64,000 bases of DNA from Bifiguratus adelaidae (lineage: Eukaryota; Mucoromycota; Endogonomycetes; Endogonales), in contig MVBO01000018.1 of NCBI GenBank assembly GCA_002261195.1, forward strand, positions 62,001 through 126,000, in the 5' to 3' direction. Each line of letters begins with the position of its first letter. The first letter of the stretch is position 1. Below, one piece after another: positions 51,257 to 62,694 of this stretch. Under the pieces are notes generated by a model. It made no database searches and had not been told where the DNA came from. It saw only the letters and a list, made by a program, of their open reading frames with translations. Position numbers and translations under genes: made by a program.

Positions 51257-52365
51257 ATGTCTGGTAAGTGCAGGCATAACTCGAACCGGGCGTGCTCTAA
51301 GGCTACTCAGGATACGGTTATGGCGACTATCAAGGAGGCGGAGGCTTTCTCAACACTGCATTTGAATCCGCCGACCCCAATTCCAGTTTACCGACCAAGG
51401 TACGAGACCATGCTATTAACCATAACTAATGGCTTAGAAACGTTCGGGTGCCGAGTCGCTTTATCCAGTGACCATCAAGCAAATCAATTCGGCAGATCAA
51501 CCGCACCAGGATGCCGATGTGCGCATTGACGGTGTCGAGGTGAAGCAGGTAAAAGGCTTGTCCGCAGTACCGTGGTTGGTTGACTCACGCGCGGTATAGC
51601 TCACGTTCGTTGGTGTCATTCGCAAAGTCAATGAGCGATCGACCAACATGTCTTGGGAGATTGAAGATGGAACAGGGCTAGTAGAAGTGCGCAAGTTTAT
51701 TGACAACGATGAAAGTACCTATCAAGCGAATCTTCGGAACGAATGGATGTAAGTGATGATTGTTGACCCTCTAGACGTTCGTACTGATGCCGGCGTAGTG
51801 AGGGACGCTACGTACGTGTGGTGGGTAACTTTACCACCTTTCAAGGCAAATCGCGTATCACGGCCCATCATATCCGGACCATCACCGATTTTAACGAAGT
51901 GCATTATCATCTGCTGGAAGCGCTAGAGACGCATTTGAAGGCGACCATAGGTCATCCCGTAAGTATTCTCGCGTCAACAAGTCTGCCATGCTGATGCATC
52001 GTGGTCAGGCCCACAAGGCATCCTCAGCACAGGCCAATGGCACCGCCTTGGCCAATTCAGTGTATAGTGCCGACAGACCCGTACCCTCTGGACAGCCCTC
52101 GCTTGGTAACCCTCTTTGGGATGCCATCATGGATATCGTGAATCGTGGCGATGCTCCTCAGGACGGATACCACGTTAACGTGGTGACACAGCAATTGAAT
52201 GGTCGATTCCCACCCGATGCCGTGCAGTGAGTCTAAGAGCCAACGTGTACATGTTCACAGAGGACTCATCATATCTTTAGGGAGGGCATCGAGTACCTTT
52301 GTCAAGAAGGTCACTTGTACAATAGTATAGACGATTTCCACATCAAGAGTACATCAGAACCTTAA
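51257..52365 (+). CDS. RFA2: Replication protein A 32-kDa subunit
   Basis: This is the middle subunit of the RPA single-stranded-DNA-binding trimer used in replication, repair and recombination. The first exon encodes only MSG. The N-terminus is the usual Gly/Ser/Tyr-rich phosphorylation region (SGYGYGDYQGGGGFLNT). The OB fold follows (VEVKQLTFVGVIRKVNE, SWEIEDGTGLVEVRKFID, EGRYVRVVGNFTTFQGKSRI, DFNEVHYHLLEA), then a winged-helix C-terminus (GYHVNVVTQQLNGRFPPDAV, EGIEYLCQEGHLYNSIDD). It ends KSTSEP. About six introns. It converges on the UDP-glucuronate decarboxylase gene with 35 bp between stop codons. Confidence 0.93.
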
Positions 52366-52400
52366 GCTCGAATGCACGCATGTATATCTACAAAAAACGC

Positions 52401-53788
52401 TTAAATCAATCCTGCTTCCATTTGTCGTCGAAACCATTCAATCGTCTCTTCTAATCCCTGTTTCACTGAAAACCGCGGTTGCCATCCCAGATAACTCTGG
52501 GCTCTCGAAATATCCGGACGTCGTTTCTTGGGATCATCTTCGGCAGCCGGCAACACCTTGATTTTGCCCTGCGGATCAATCTGGTCACGAATCAAGACGG
52601 CAAAATCACTAATCGTGTATTCTTCAGGGTTACCCAGATTAACAGGATCCATAAAGTTCTTGTTCATGAGGAGGATGAGACCGTCCACGAGATCATGCAC
52701 GTATTGAAAGGATCGTGTTTGGTCACCGTCGCCGTAAATCGTGATGGGTTGGCCTCGGAGGCATTGCATGATAAAGTTGGACACCACTCGGCCGTCATTG
52801 GCATTCATTCGCGGTCCTGAGAGGGGGGTGTTAAAGGTAGTTGCATGAAAAGAGTGCCATTCGTGGGGGGATGTCCGACTTACCAAACGTACTGAATAAG
52901 ATCAAAGACAAGGCAAAAAAATAGGGAAAAAGAGCATGTCCTTCATCAGCCATAGAAGTGCAAGCACCACCCTGTCACAACTTACTTGAATATCCGTGCG
53001 ACGCGTACATCCACCCCATCTTGATTCATGTAAGAATACGTCAAGGTCTCAGCCACCCTTTTGCCTTCATCATAACACGCACGAGGTCCAATGGGATTCA
53101 CATGGCCCCAATAGGTCTCGCGTTGTGGATGTTCTTCGGGATCACCATACACTTCCGACGTACTCGTCAAGAGAAACCGGGCCTTTGTCCGCTTCGCCAA
53201 ACCCAGCATGTTGATGGTCCCCATCACATTGGTCTTGACTGTCTTGATGGGATTGTATTGATAATGAGGCGGACTGGCTGGACAGGCGAGATGATAGATC
53301 TGATCGACTTCAATCATGAACGGATCCACCACATCATGGCGTATCAATTCGAAATGCGGATGTCCCATCCAATGCTGTACATTGCGTTTACTACCCGTAA
53401 AGAAGTTGTCGAGAACAATGACTTCGTGACCCATGAGCATGAGTCGGTCGACGAGGTGTGACCCGACAAAGCCGGTGCCTCCCGTCACCAGGATGCGTTT
53501 CTTGTCGGCCGGTGAAAGGTCGCGTACGGGTGGATAGTCGCGTGAGGCTGAGATGGTAATGGTGCGGTGTTCAATGGCTTCTAGAGGCTGTGAGGGAAGG
53601 GGTGGTAGATAGATGCTGTGGAGTGTAGAGAGCGGGGCCAGAGACTTGACAGACGCATGGCCTACTTGGTGAACTACCGGTTTGGGTGAACTGAGGTGAT
53701 GCGCGGATGACGTCGGAGTATGGTCCATGTCATGCTGAGAGTCGGTATTCGGGTATCCACTTCCATTCACCGGCATCGCATCGTTCAT
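52401..53788 (-). CDS. UXS1: UDP-glucuronic acid decarboxylase (UDP-xylose synthase)
   Basis: This NAD-dependent SDR-type enzyme converts UDP-glucuronate to UDP-xylose for glycans. An N-terminal stretch of about 90 residues, rich in Ser/Pro/His and without a membrane segment, suggests a cytosolic form. Then come the NAD-binding [35 protein letters not shown], the active-site YDEGK with [28 protein letters not shown] and [18 protein letters not shown]. Exons are 53788-52986, 52891-52884 and 52816-52401 (408 residues). The middle exon is only 8 nt and is required to rebuild IFNTFGPRM. Start [11 protein letters not shown] at 53788. Confidence 0.94.
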
Positions 53789-54263
53789 GGCTCAAAATTG
53801 AAATCTCATCCAAGACAAAGAGTTGAGTCGATAGAAAGCCCCTTAGATGATTGAGGTAGGAGGTTGGATGGGTTGGTGGTAGGTGCAAGGTAGAGGTCTA
53901 TACCAGTCACATGGTTTAACGGTGATTGGATTGACCTAGTTGCCATTGACATATTGCATAACCTGTGATCCAAGGTGAAAAGGGATGTTGGAGTTGATTA
54001 TCCCATCTATGTAGATCATATTCCATCCCATGTAGAGGCTGTGTGTGTGTGTATGCAGAGTATACGTGATTTGAATGTTGAATTGCATAGACACATGCAT
54101 CTACCATGATTATCTATCTACTGTCAAGTTGAACGCACATTGATTGAAAAGGTGGAATATGCAAGAGGGATGATGTATATCAAATTGCTTGCTTGCATAT
54201 GGGCGTGTAAACGTGCAGGTGCGTAGAGAAGAAAGGGGAGGAAAGAGGACCATAAGATTCCAT
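53789..54263. other. Intergenic stretch upstream of UXS1
   Basis: This is about 475 bp between the UXS1 start and the p24 stop, both on the minus strand. It contains a short (GT)6 run at 54041-54052. No coding signal or CRE-like site was seen. Confidence 0.35.
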
Positions 54264-55175
54264 TCAAACCAACTTTTTGGCGACAAAAAAGCCCTTAAGA
54301 TGGCTAATCTGCCAATAACATACACTTCCCAGTACCCCCATCTGCGCTACTGTCCACCAAACAGCTCTGGAGTTGGTCAATTCACTCTGATCTCTGAATT
54401 CGGCTTCTCGTTCCTAAATAGAGAGAGAGAGAGATGTGGGATGAGAGACTGACGTAAAGCAAGACCAATATACACCAGACACTTGCCCGTTGATAGGATT
54501 GTTCTCTGCGAATGTCATTGACACGTTCCTTGAGTTCTCGTACACGCGTCGCCAAATCACTCAACGTTTCCTTGTGATCTTCATCGGAAGATACAGTAGG
54601 ATCGCCCACTTCAATGTCCAGTGTCACTCTCTGCAACATCAACAGCGCGTCAACAACGAGATATTATACAAACAGACAGACAAGCGCAACCACTCACCAT
54701 CTTTGTGGATTGAAACCATCCGGGCGAGTTGGCACGCAAGCAGATTTGATGTTCACCAGACTCTCCTGAAGTAAAGGTAAAGCGTCCAGAAGACTTGCTC
54801 TTTTGATTCACAATTTGATGATGTTCCTCCACTTCCTGTAGGCGCAATGTAAGTCTTTTATTCCCTCTCTCCCTCCCTCCATAGTCTCTCATAGAACCCC
54901 CTTCTTGTACTTGCCGTCACGGTAATCTGCATGCCGTTCTCTGGATTCACTTCCCACGAGTTGTGTTCTGCATTCCATTCCTCTGCCTTGTACGTCCCTG
55001 TATATATGCAATCAGTCTATTGCATCGCCGTCAGGGAAAGGCATCCGTCATTACCTGTCACCATCAACTCTCTAGGCAACTCTTCAGAAAAGCACTTTTC
55101 CTCTCCTCCTTCCAAGTAAAAGTAGAGTGCATGCACGTTGAGTGCGCACAACAAGAGCAAGTAGAGTGAGCGCAT
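54264..55175 (-). CDS. p24 cargo receptor, alpha subfamily (TMED4/9, Erp1 type)
   Basis: This is a type I membrane protein of COPI/COPII vesicles that helps sort GPI-anchored and other cargo between ER and Golgi. It has a signal peptide (MRSLYLLLLCALNVHA), a GOLD domain with the conserved cysteine pair (EEKCFSEELP and GEHQICLRANS, with GRFTFTSGESGEHQ), a coiled coil (LATRVRELKERVNDIRREQ), one membrane helix and the tail HLKGFFVAKKLV, with both FF and KK sorting signals. The tail is close to that of TMED9. The last intron begins with GCAAGT (GC donor at 54486) and the join SYQR|EREAEF keeps the family sequence. It is divergent from the UQCC2-like gene. Confidence 0.9.
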
Positions 55176-55508
55176 GGTGGGTAAAGTGAGAGAATGAACG
55201 TGTATATGCGCTAATGGACAAATAAGCCGTTGACTATATGCGCGTGTATGAGAGAGAGAAAGAGACGAAAAAGATATTCAATGGTTGCAAACGCGCCAAG
55301 GGGTTGCTTGGCTTCCCCTTTGATTTCTTGCTCTCTAGTCTACATAGCTTATCGTCTAACTCTTCCTTCCCTCATTTGAACGTTAGATACTCTCTCTCTC
55401 TTGTTTTCAACGACTGAATAGTGTTTGTGTCAGTCGCAAAATATTTCTGTCTCGCTCTCTCTCCCAACTTCTTCTTCTCCTCTGTCTCTCTCTCCCTTTC
55501 TCTTACTT
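55176..55508. promoter_or_regulatory. Divergent p24/UQCC2-like promoter, GA/CT-rich
   Basis: This 333-bp region has GAGA-rich runs on the p24 side (near 55250) and CT-rich runs (55390-55405, 55450-55508) leading to the UQCC2-like ATG. No CRE-like motif and no gene is visible. Confidence 0.35.
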
Positions 55509-55891
55509 ATGCTGTATCGCGCCTTTCTGAGAACACTGAGCAAGTGGCCAGAAGACAAGTTACGACCTACCAGAGATTTCAAGCATGTCTTGGAACAACG
55601 GGTGGCTCAAGCGCGGGTAGAGGGTATGGATGAAGGCGAGGCAGTGAGGCAGTGGCAGGCATTGGAGCGCATGGTCAACAATGATTTCAAGACACGGGTA
55701 AGTGGAGGTCTGATTAGGGTTTGCATGGCCTCTAATCATCTGGTCAGTATCCCTTGTCGGACAAGATGTTGCAACCGGCTGGGAATCCAAACTATTACAG
55801 TCGACTCATGACGACGTTGGAACAACAGGTGCAGCAGACGGGGCAAGTATCGGGAGGTGGATTCTTGTCTCGACTCTTTGGACGAGGGTAA
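55509..55891 (+). CDS. UQCC2/Cbp6-like complex III assembly factor
   Basis: This is a small mitochondrial protein of the UQCC2/Cbp6 family, which binds the mitoribosome and cytochrome b during complex III assembly. It has about 112 residues in two exons, joined at FKTR|YPLSDKM over a GTAAGT intron. The N-terminus (MLYRAFLRTLSKWPEDKLRP) and TRDFKHVLEQRVAQARVEG align with the YRRFLKLCEEWP..LRQRVAQAF pattern of human UQCC2. The C-terminus is Gly-rich (GGGFLSRLFGRG). No classic presequence is needed in this family. It converges on the epsilon-COP gene with 77 bp between stops. Confidence 0.75.
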
Positions 55892-55968
55892 AGAGGGAAC
55901 ATGCACGGGCGCGCAAAATGTGTATATAGAGATGCGCATATATATGTATACGTTTCTTTTGGATCAGC

Positions 55969-57103
55969 CTAGGCAGATACAGTGTATTTGGCTGCGGCTC
56001 GATCAAAGAGGTTAGCCTTTTGATCGAGATCGTGTACAAAGGGGTGCTCGGGAGCGACTTGCTTGAGTTGACTTGGAGAGGTGAGAGGAGGATGAGTAAA
56101 GATGAGAATGAGCCAGTGCGCGAATTACCTTGTGTACTTGCTTGTGATCTCCTCCGACTTGTTGGTCAAAGTGGCAAGGACAAGCGAATTAATGAGGGTG
56201 TCGGGATCATTGGAGTTCTAGCGCATGCATGATGAGTCAACGAGCGCAAGAGCAGAACAACATAGCTCGCTGACCATACTCACCAAGCGAAGGGCTTCTT
56301 GGAGACAGCTTTCGGCCTCCGGATATTGAGCAAGGGCAAGATAATTGACCGCTTGGCTGTTCAGCACCTTGAGCGTGTTGGCATTATTGGATTGGGCAAA
56401 TTCCTCAAAGATGTAAAAGGCTTGTTGGTATTTATCGCCGCCCTAAGCAGGCTGAGTATTGGGTGATGCGCGCGCGTCATTTTGCTTGCAACTTACCAGT
56501 CGCAGATAGACCCAAGCGTCCAACATCTGTGCTGGCATGGCGTCTTCCGCCCAATGTTTCAGGTCGCTCATCTCCTTGCGCGCAAGATCCAGGCGATCGA
56601 GTTGCAGGTATAATTGAACAGCCAAGGCCGAGCTAAAGCCATATGAGCAAACACACACTACTGTAGACGACTCACCTCTCCAAATGCTTGGATCGCTTGT
56701 GAATGGCGGCAAGAGCATCATCGACAAGTCCATGATTTAACAAGACGGTCGCTAGCACCACCTGAGCATTGGGAAACTCCTCCAAGGCTTCATCCTGCGC
56801 CAGTTCCTGGGCCTTTTCCACCTCTGCCTCCATTGTCGCTGCCACATGGGAGGCCTTTGCCTTTTCATAGGTCGCCAACGCCTTGATGGCCTGCTGTTCC
56901 AAACTCGTGCCTGTCGCTACATCCTGTAGCACCTTGTCGAATTCTCCTAGAGCTACCAGTGAACGGTATTGAAACACCATGGCTTCTTGTTGAGCTGCAT
57001 CGGATAGCGTTGACCGTAATGAAGCGATTTCATTGATGACGGCCCTGTAAGAACCTAGGGCGAATAAGTTGCGCACTGCAAACAGCTCATCGACCGACTC
57101 CAT
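55969..57103 (-). CDS. SEC28: Coatomer epsilon subunit
   Basis: This TPR-like subunit stabilises alpha-COP in the COPI coat for Golgi-to-ER retrograde transport. It starts MESVDELFAVRNLFALGSYR, matching epsilon-COP. TPR-like helices follow (QYRSLVALGEFDKVL, VVLATVLLNHGLVDDALAAI, YLQLDRLDLARKEMSDLKHW, and YQQAFYIFEEFAQ). The C-terminus ends NLFDRAAAKYTVSA, where HPFV.D...K...FDRAA.KY is family-typical. Four introns are visible. TGACGTCA (57152-57159) lies 49 bp upstream of the ATG in the promoter shared with DAHP synthase. Confidence 0.92.
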
Positions 57104-57284
57104 CGCTGCCCTGTTCCAAAGGCAGCGCTTCCACCACGTTATTGAAGAGCGTGACGTCATTGCGTAATATGTGTGGTCTCTGCTAGACTGACTCAGATCA
57201 CGTGGTTGGATCTGCTTCGCTTTTTTGTATTTAACATCTTGACACTTTGCTCGCTTCACTCTTTCACACTCTTAACATCACAGG
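57104..57284. promoter_or_regulatory. Bidirectional COPE/DAHP synthase promoter with TGACGTCA
   Basis: This is a 181-bp divergent promoter. The CRE palindrome at 57152-57159 is 49 bp from the epsilon-COP ATG. A TTTGTATTTAAC stretch at about 57223-57235 is the TATA-like candidate for DAHP synthase. Confidence 0.45.
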
Positions 57285-58711
<1,427 letters not shown>

Positions 58712-58771
58712 GTGTTCAAAATAGTGTCGTGATTATGAGCTATATAATACAATGTGTGAATGACATCGGCT

Positions 58772-59233
58772 CTAGTTTTCTCTCCATTGCGTTCCACATT
58801 CGCAGCATTTGTAAAACGTCGTCATGGGTTCGTCTGCTGAACGGATCTGGATCTGCATAAAGTAGGCCTTGTTATGCTCGCATTTTGGACAAACGGCTAT
58901 CGAATAGGATGTAAGTGACAAGCTATGAAGGCTATCCATGTGGGTTGACTCTCGAGAGACTGTACCTTCTGTTGAATCGACATTTTCCCATGCAGCCGCT
59001 CCACCTAATACATCGTCGACTTCTTTGCGTTTCAGCGCGTGACGATCAGAGAGCTAGAGCGAGAATGGGAGAAATATTATAAGCGAGCGGTGATGACTGA
59101 CCTACAATGTCAAGGCACTCACCTTGGTCGATATAGGGTAAATGTAGGGACACGAGTTGCAGGCAAAGTAGTTTCCTTCTCCCTTATCGTTCTTGACAAG
59201 GAGAATGTTGGCACATGAAGGACAAAAGAGCAT
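58772..59233 (-). CDS. RPC11: RNA polymerase III subunit RPC11
   Basis: This is the TFIIS-like subunit of RNA polymerase III for RNA cleavage, termination and reinitiation. It has three exons and about 107 residues. An N-terminal zinc ribbon (MLFCPSCANILLV, FACNSCPYIYPI) is followed by the linker RKEVDDVLGGAAAWENVDST. The C-terminal ribbon carries the catalytic loop IQIRSADEPMTTFYKCCECG with RSADE intact, and ends TQWREN. The start at 59233 is 31 bp below the stop of the upstream gene on the same strand, leaving almost no private promoter. Confidence 0.94.
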
Positions 59234-59264
59234 GTCGCAGGCAACCGCGTCCCCTAAAAATTAT

Positions 59265-62200
59265 TCACAGTGATCCGCTTTTGGCTTGTTGCTTCAAGAA
59301 TTGATTCAAGGCAGCGGCGGTGGCTGTGAAGCGCTCTTGCAGTTGGGTGGTGGTGATAGACATACCTAATCCAGGGATCACGGATGTGGGTTGAGTGATC
59401 AAGGAGAGAAGACCTAATTGAATCATGGGGCCCACTTCATAGGCGAGCAGCTGTGGTAGTAAGGGCTCAATATTCCAATCTTGTGGAATGAATTGACCGG
59501 CCTTGGCGATATCCACAAGGCGAAACAAGGCTGTTGCATCGTACTTGCAGCGAGGATCGGTGGCGCTGACGAATTGTTGGCCATGGCGTTTCCATGCTTC
59601 AACATTGACTTTAAGCAATGCTTGGAGCATGGCTCTGGCATTGGCAGTGGGGGCTACGTGACGATCAGCGTGACTTCAACTTTGTGAGTGCATGCCTACC
59701 GTATACAACAAGCTTGAGCACATCCCACAATACAGGGTGACGCTGAAAATAGAGATACAACAAGAATTCACTACGAAATGTCATCATCTTCGTTAGATGC
59801 TGCTGTAATGCATTGACGATAATCCACACTTACGCTGACGCCGTTCTGTCGTAATGTTCCCTCATCAAGGTGGCCTTGTCATTGTAGGTCGTATGCACAA
59901 GGTGTTGCAGCACAGCTTCCTTGACAGCATTTCCATCTAAGATGAAAAGTTAGCCTTCTGTCGGCAACAATATATCTTTGCAATGTAGATACGAACCTGG
60001 TGCTCTTTCCAACACTTGACGAAATATCTGTATATAGTTTTCTCGGTTCAATGTCATCGCCTCGTTGTAGGCTTCGTAATTGGATGTGTGGCAAAACCTG
60101 TCGCTCGATTGCATTGGTGAGTGTAAGCAATACGCAGACAGGGAAGAAAAGGTGGCTCCATGGTCGTCGATGACAGAATCAGAAGACAGTCGTGTTCCAT
60201 CGGAGAGCTCCAGCCTGCGCCTGATACACATTTGATCTAGCATATCTTGCGCAAGGATCAGACAATGATCCTGTGCTGTTGCCATGGACAGAGCTAAACG
60301 AGTCAGCACAGGAAACGTAAGGTAAGGCAAGACAACACTTACTCATGTCGCCTAATTTCTGAATTGTGTCGCTTGTCGCCGTCTCTTGATCCGTGCCTTG
60401 ACCTGTCAAAGCGGCAGTCGCGCGTTCCATCCAACACCGGGCAAATATATCATTCATCAAGGCGATGCTGTACTTGCACTCGTCCACGGACAATACCTTC
60501 TTGTCTTTGGCATTGTAAAGTACATTGACTCCATCGATGATGGCGGAGAACTGGGATTGAGAGGAAAGCATGGTCAAGAATGGCATCCAGCTTCGACATA
60601 CAGAGTCATCAATGGCGTCTGATAATGCCGAAGGAATGCTGCCATGGTTGGTACATTGTCGCAAACAATCAAGGTTGCGATAGAACCGAGACAAATCAGT
60701 ACCGGCGGCAGTGAGTTTCAAGCCGTTGAGAGCTTCATCGACAGCGGAGCTGACGACGTAAGAGGTGAGAACAATGCGAACATGTAATGGATGTGCTTAC
60801 CGAAACACGTCGAGTCGCTTATCTATTGCGACTGCACCAGCAATTGACTCGCATAACGTGATAAACGCCTTTTGCCTCATCACGTTCTTAAAAGCTTTAC
60901 TTGTGGATCCCAAGGTATCGAGTCGCACGATCAATGCTCTCAAAATGCTACTCGAGGTGTGTGAGCTGTCACCATGAAAGGTGAGCAAGTGCAGCAAGAG
61001 AAAAGGAATCTGAAGCTTTTGTCCAGAACGAACTTGGTCGTCCGACAATTCAAAGAGAGAAAGCACCCAGTCCATGGCGTCAATTGAAGGTGGTGAAAGA
61101 TTGGGGACATTCATATAGGACCTCAATGATTCAACGATTGATGCTCCCTCAGCCTGAAGGTCAATGTCATCAGTATTTGGGTGATCCGCATAACAAATAT
61201 GGCACCACTTACCGGAAGCAGCCAACTCATACGCAGAGGTTCATAGTTTGCAATCTTATCCAACATGATCAAGACGTCGGCAGCATGAAGTAGCACAGGT
61301 CCATTGGGTTTGAAGGCAATGGTTTGCATCCATTCTGCAAATGCGTCCCGCAAATACACTGGCTCTCCACTGTGGAGTGAGAGAACATGAGCGCGTGTAT
61401 ACGTAGGCTTGTACACTTACTTGCTTCGGAGTGCACCGCATGAAAATGGCTCGTTCTGCTCATGCGCAAACATCTCTTCAAAGGCAAAATCTTGATATAA
61501 TCGACGAAAGATGACTGGCCAAATGTCTACGAGTATATGTTGCGTGAGCTAAGTATATCGAATTCAGAGTAGCTTACCGTGAAAGTAGTCGACGTCCAAG
61601 TGCGGCATGATCATAAGGTAGACGGCGACAAACCTTCGCCAATCTGAGAAACCGCAAAATAAGAACAAGGTAGGTTTCGTTGAGTCATTACTGACCATCC
61701 ACTGAGGCGATCTTACGGTCGACTTCCGACATTGATAGAAAGCATTCGCACATGAGGGCATCCGCATCCAATAAAAGGCCAACATCCGATGATTTCACGC
61801 CGTCATTAAAGGCCTTGACAAAGGCCTTGAAACTGCGGTAGCAATGTCAGATCCTGCTATCATAAGATCCCCGTGACAATTGAGCTTACCTGTTAGAAAC
61901 ACGCCATATCGATTCCCGCGGTGTCTTGAGTTCGTGTGCAAGCCAGGCTCGAAAACTGGTGAGCAGCATGTTCGGTCGTTGCATACACAAGGCTACCAAA
62001 ACGGCCATGGATGCTTCCTGTCGGTCAGACGCTTCGAAGCGTTTCCGACAAGTCTGCCGAAAGGACCAGAGTCAATTTTCTGAGCGCCATGTAGGTTTTA
62101 TGTTATACCTCAAATAACACGCGCAATTCGGCATGTCGATAAATGGGACCATCTGTATGTCTACAGCAAGTTTTAGTGGACAATTGCCATTAAAGCACAA

Positions 62201-62694
62201 TCAGACTCACTTGGCATCCACGCATTCCTCAACGACGCTTCTGACAAGTTGTAATAGGGATGCATTCACATCCTGCTCAAGGCTATCTCGTGTGACTTTG
62301 CTGGGTCAAATCACACGTCTTGAGAGCGTCCCATGGCCTACCTTGTGGACGCGCGTTCGAATGCACGCGCTCGGTGACAAACTCGTACGCCCACTTGTCA
62401 TTGTCAGCGTAATTAGTTGGAAAAGACGGCAATAGTCACCTCTACTAAGCGAACGCCGTGGTCAGGAGCAAGACGGTGCAATCGTTGAATAGTCGACAGT
62501 AATGCGGACTTTTTGAGTCGGATCGCGTCGTTTTGTTCGTCCTTGGCATCAAGCTCACTAACATACTTTCTCAAGTTCTCCAAGAGAAGTTCTCTCTGTT
62601 CGGGATAGAGTTCAATGAGATCGACAATGCTTTCGAGCGTTTGCATAGCATTTCCTAACTTGGCAGTTCTGCTATATTCTCTAGTCAATGACAT
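59265..62694 (-). CDS. Large helical protein, not recognised
   Basis: This is a many-exon gene encoding roughly 900-1,000 residues. I do not recognise the family. The sequence is almost entirely helical (for example VDLIELYPEQRELLLENLRK, LLQLVRSVVEECVDA, ASMAVLVALCMQRPNMLL, WLPFLTMLSSQ-like segments) and looks like a HEAT or armadillo-type solenoid without enzyme motifs. The C-terminus contains LLAYEVGPMIQLGLLSLITQ and ends QAKSGSL. Candidates considered from shape alone were exportins, CNOT1, Mediator and Integrator subunits; none gave a motif match. The first ATG (62694) overlaps the NDUFA9 stop by 14 bp; a second in-frame ATG (62646, MQTLESIVDL) would leave 34 bp. Exon joins in 61500-62400 are partly uncertain. 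Confidence 0.65.
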
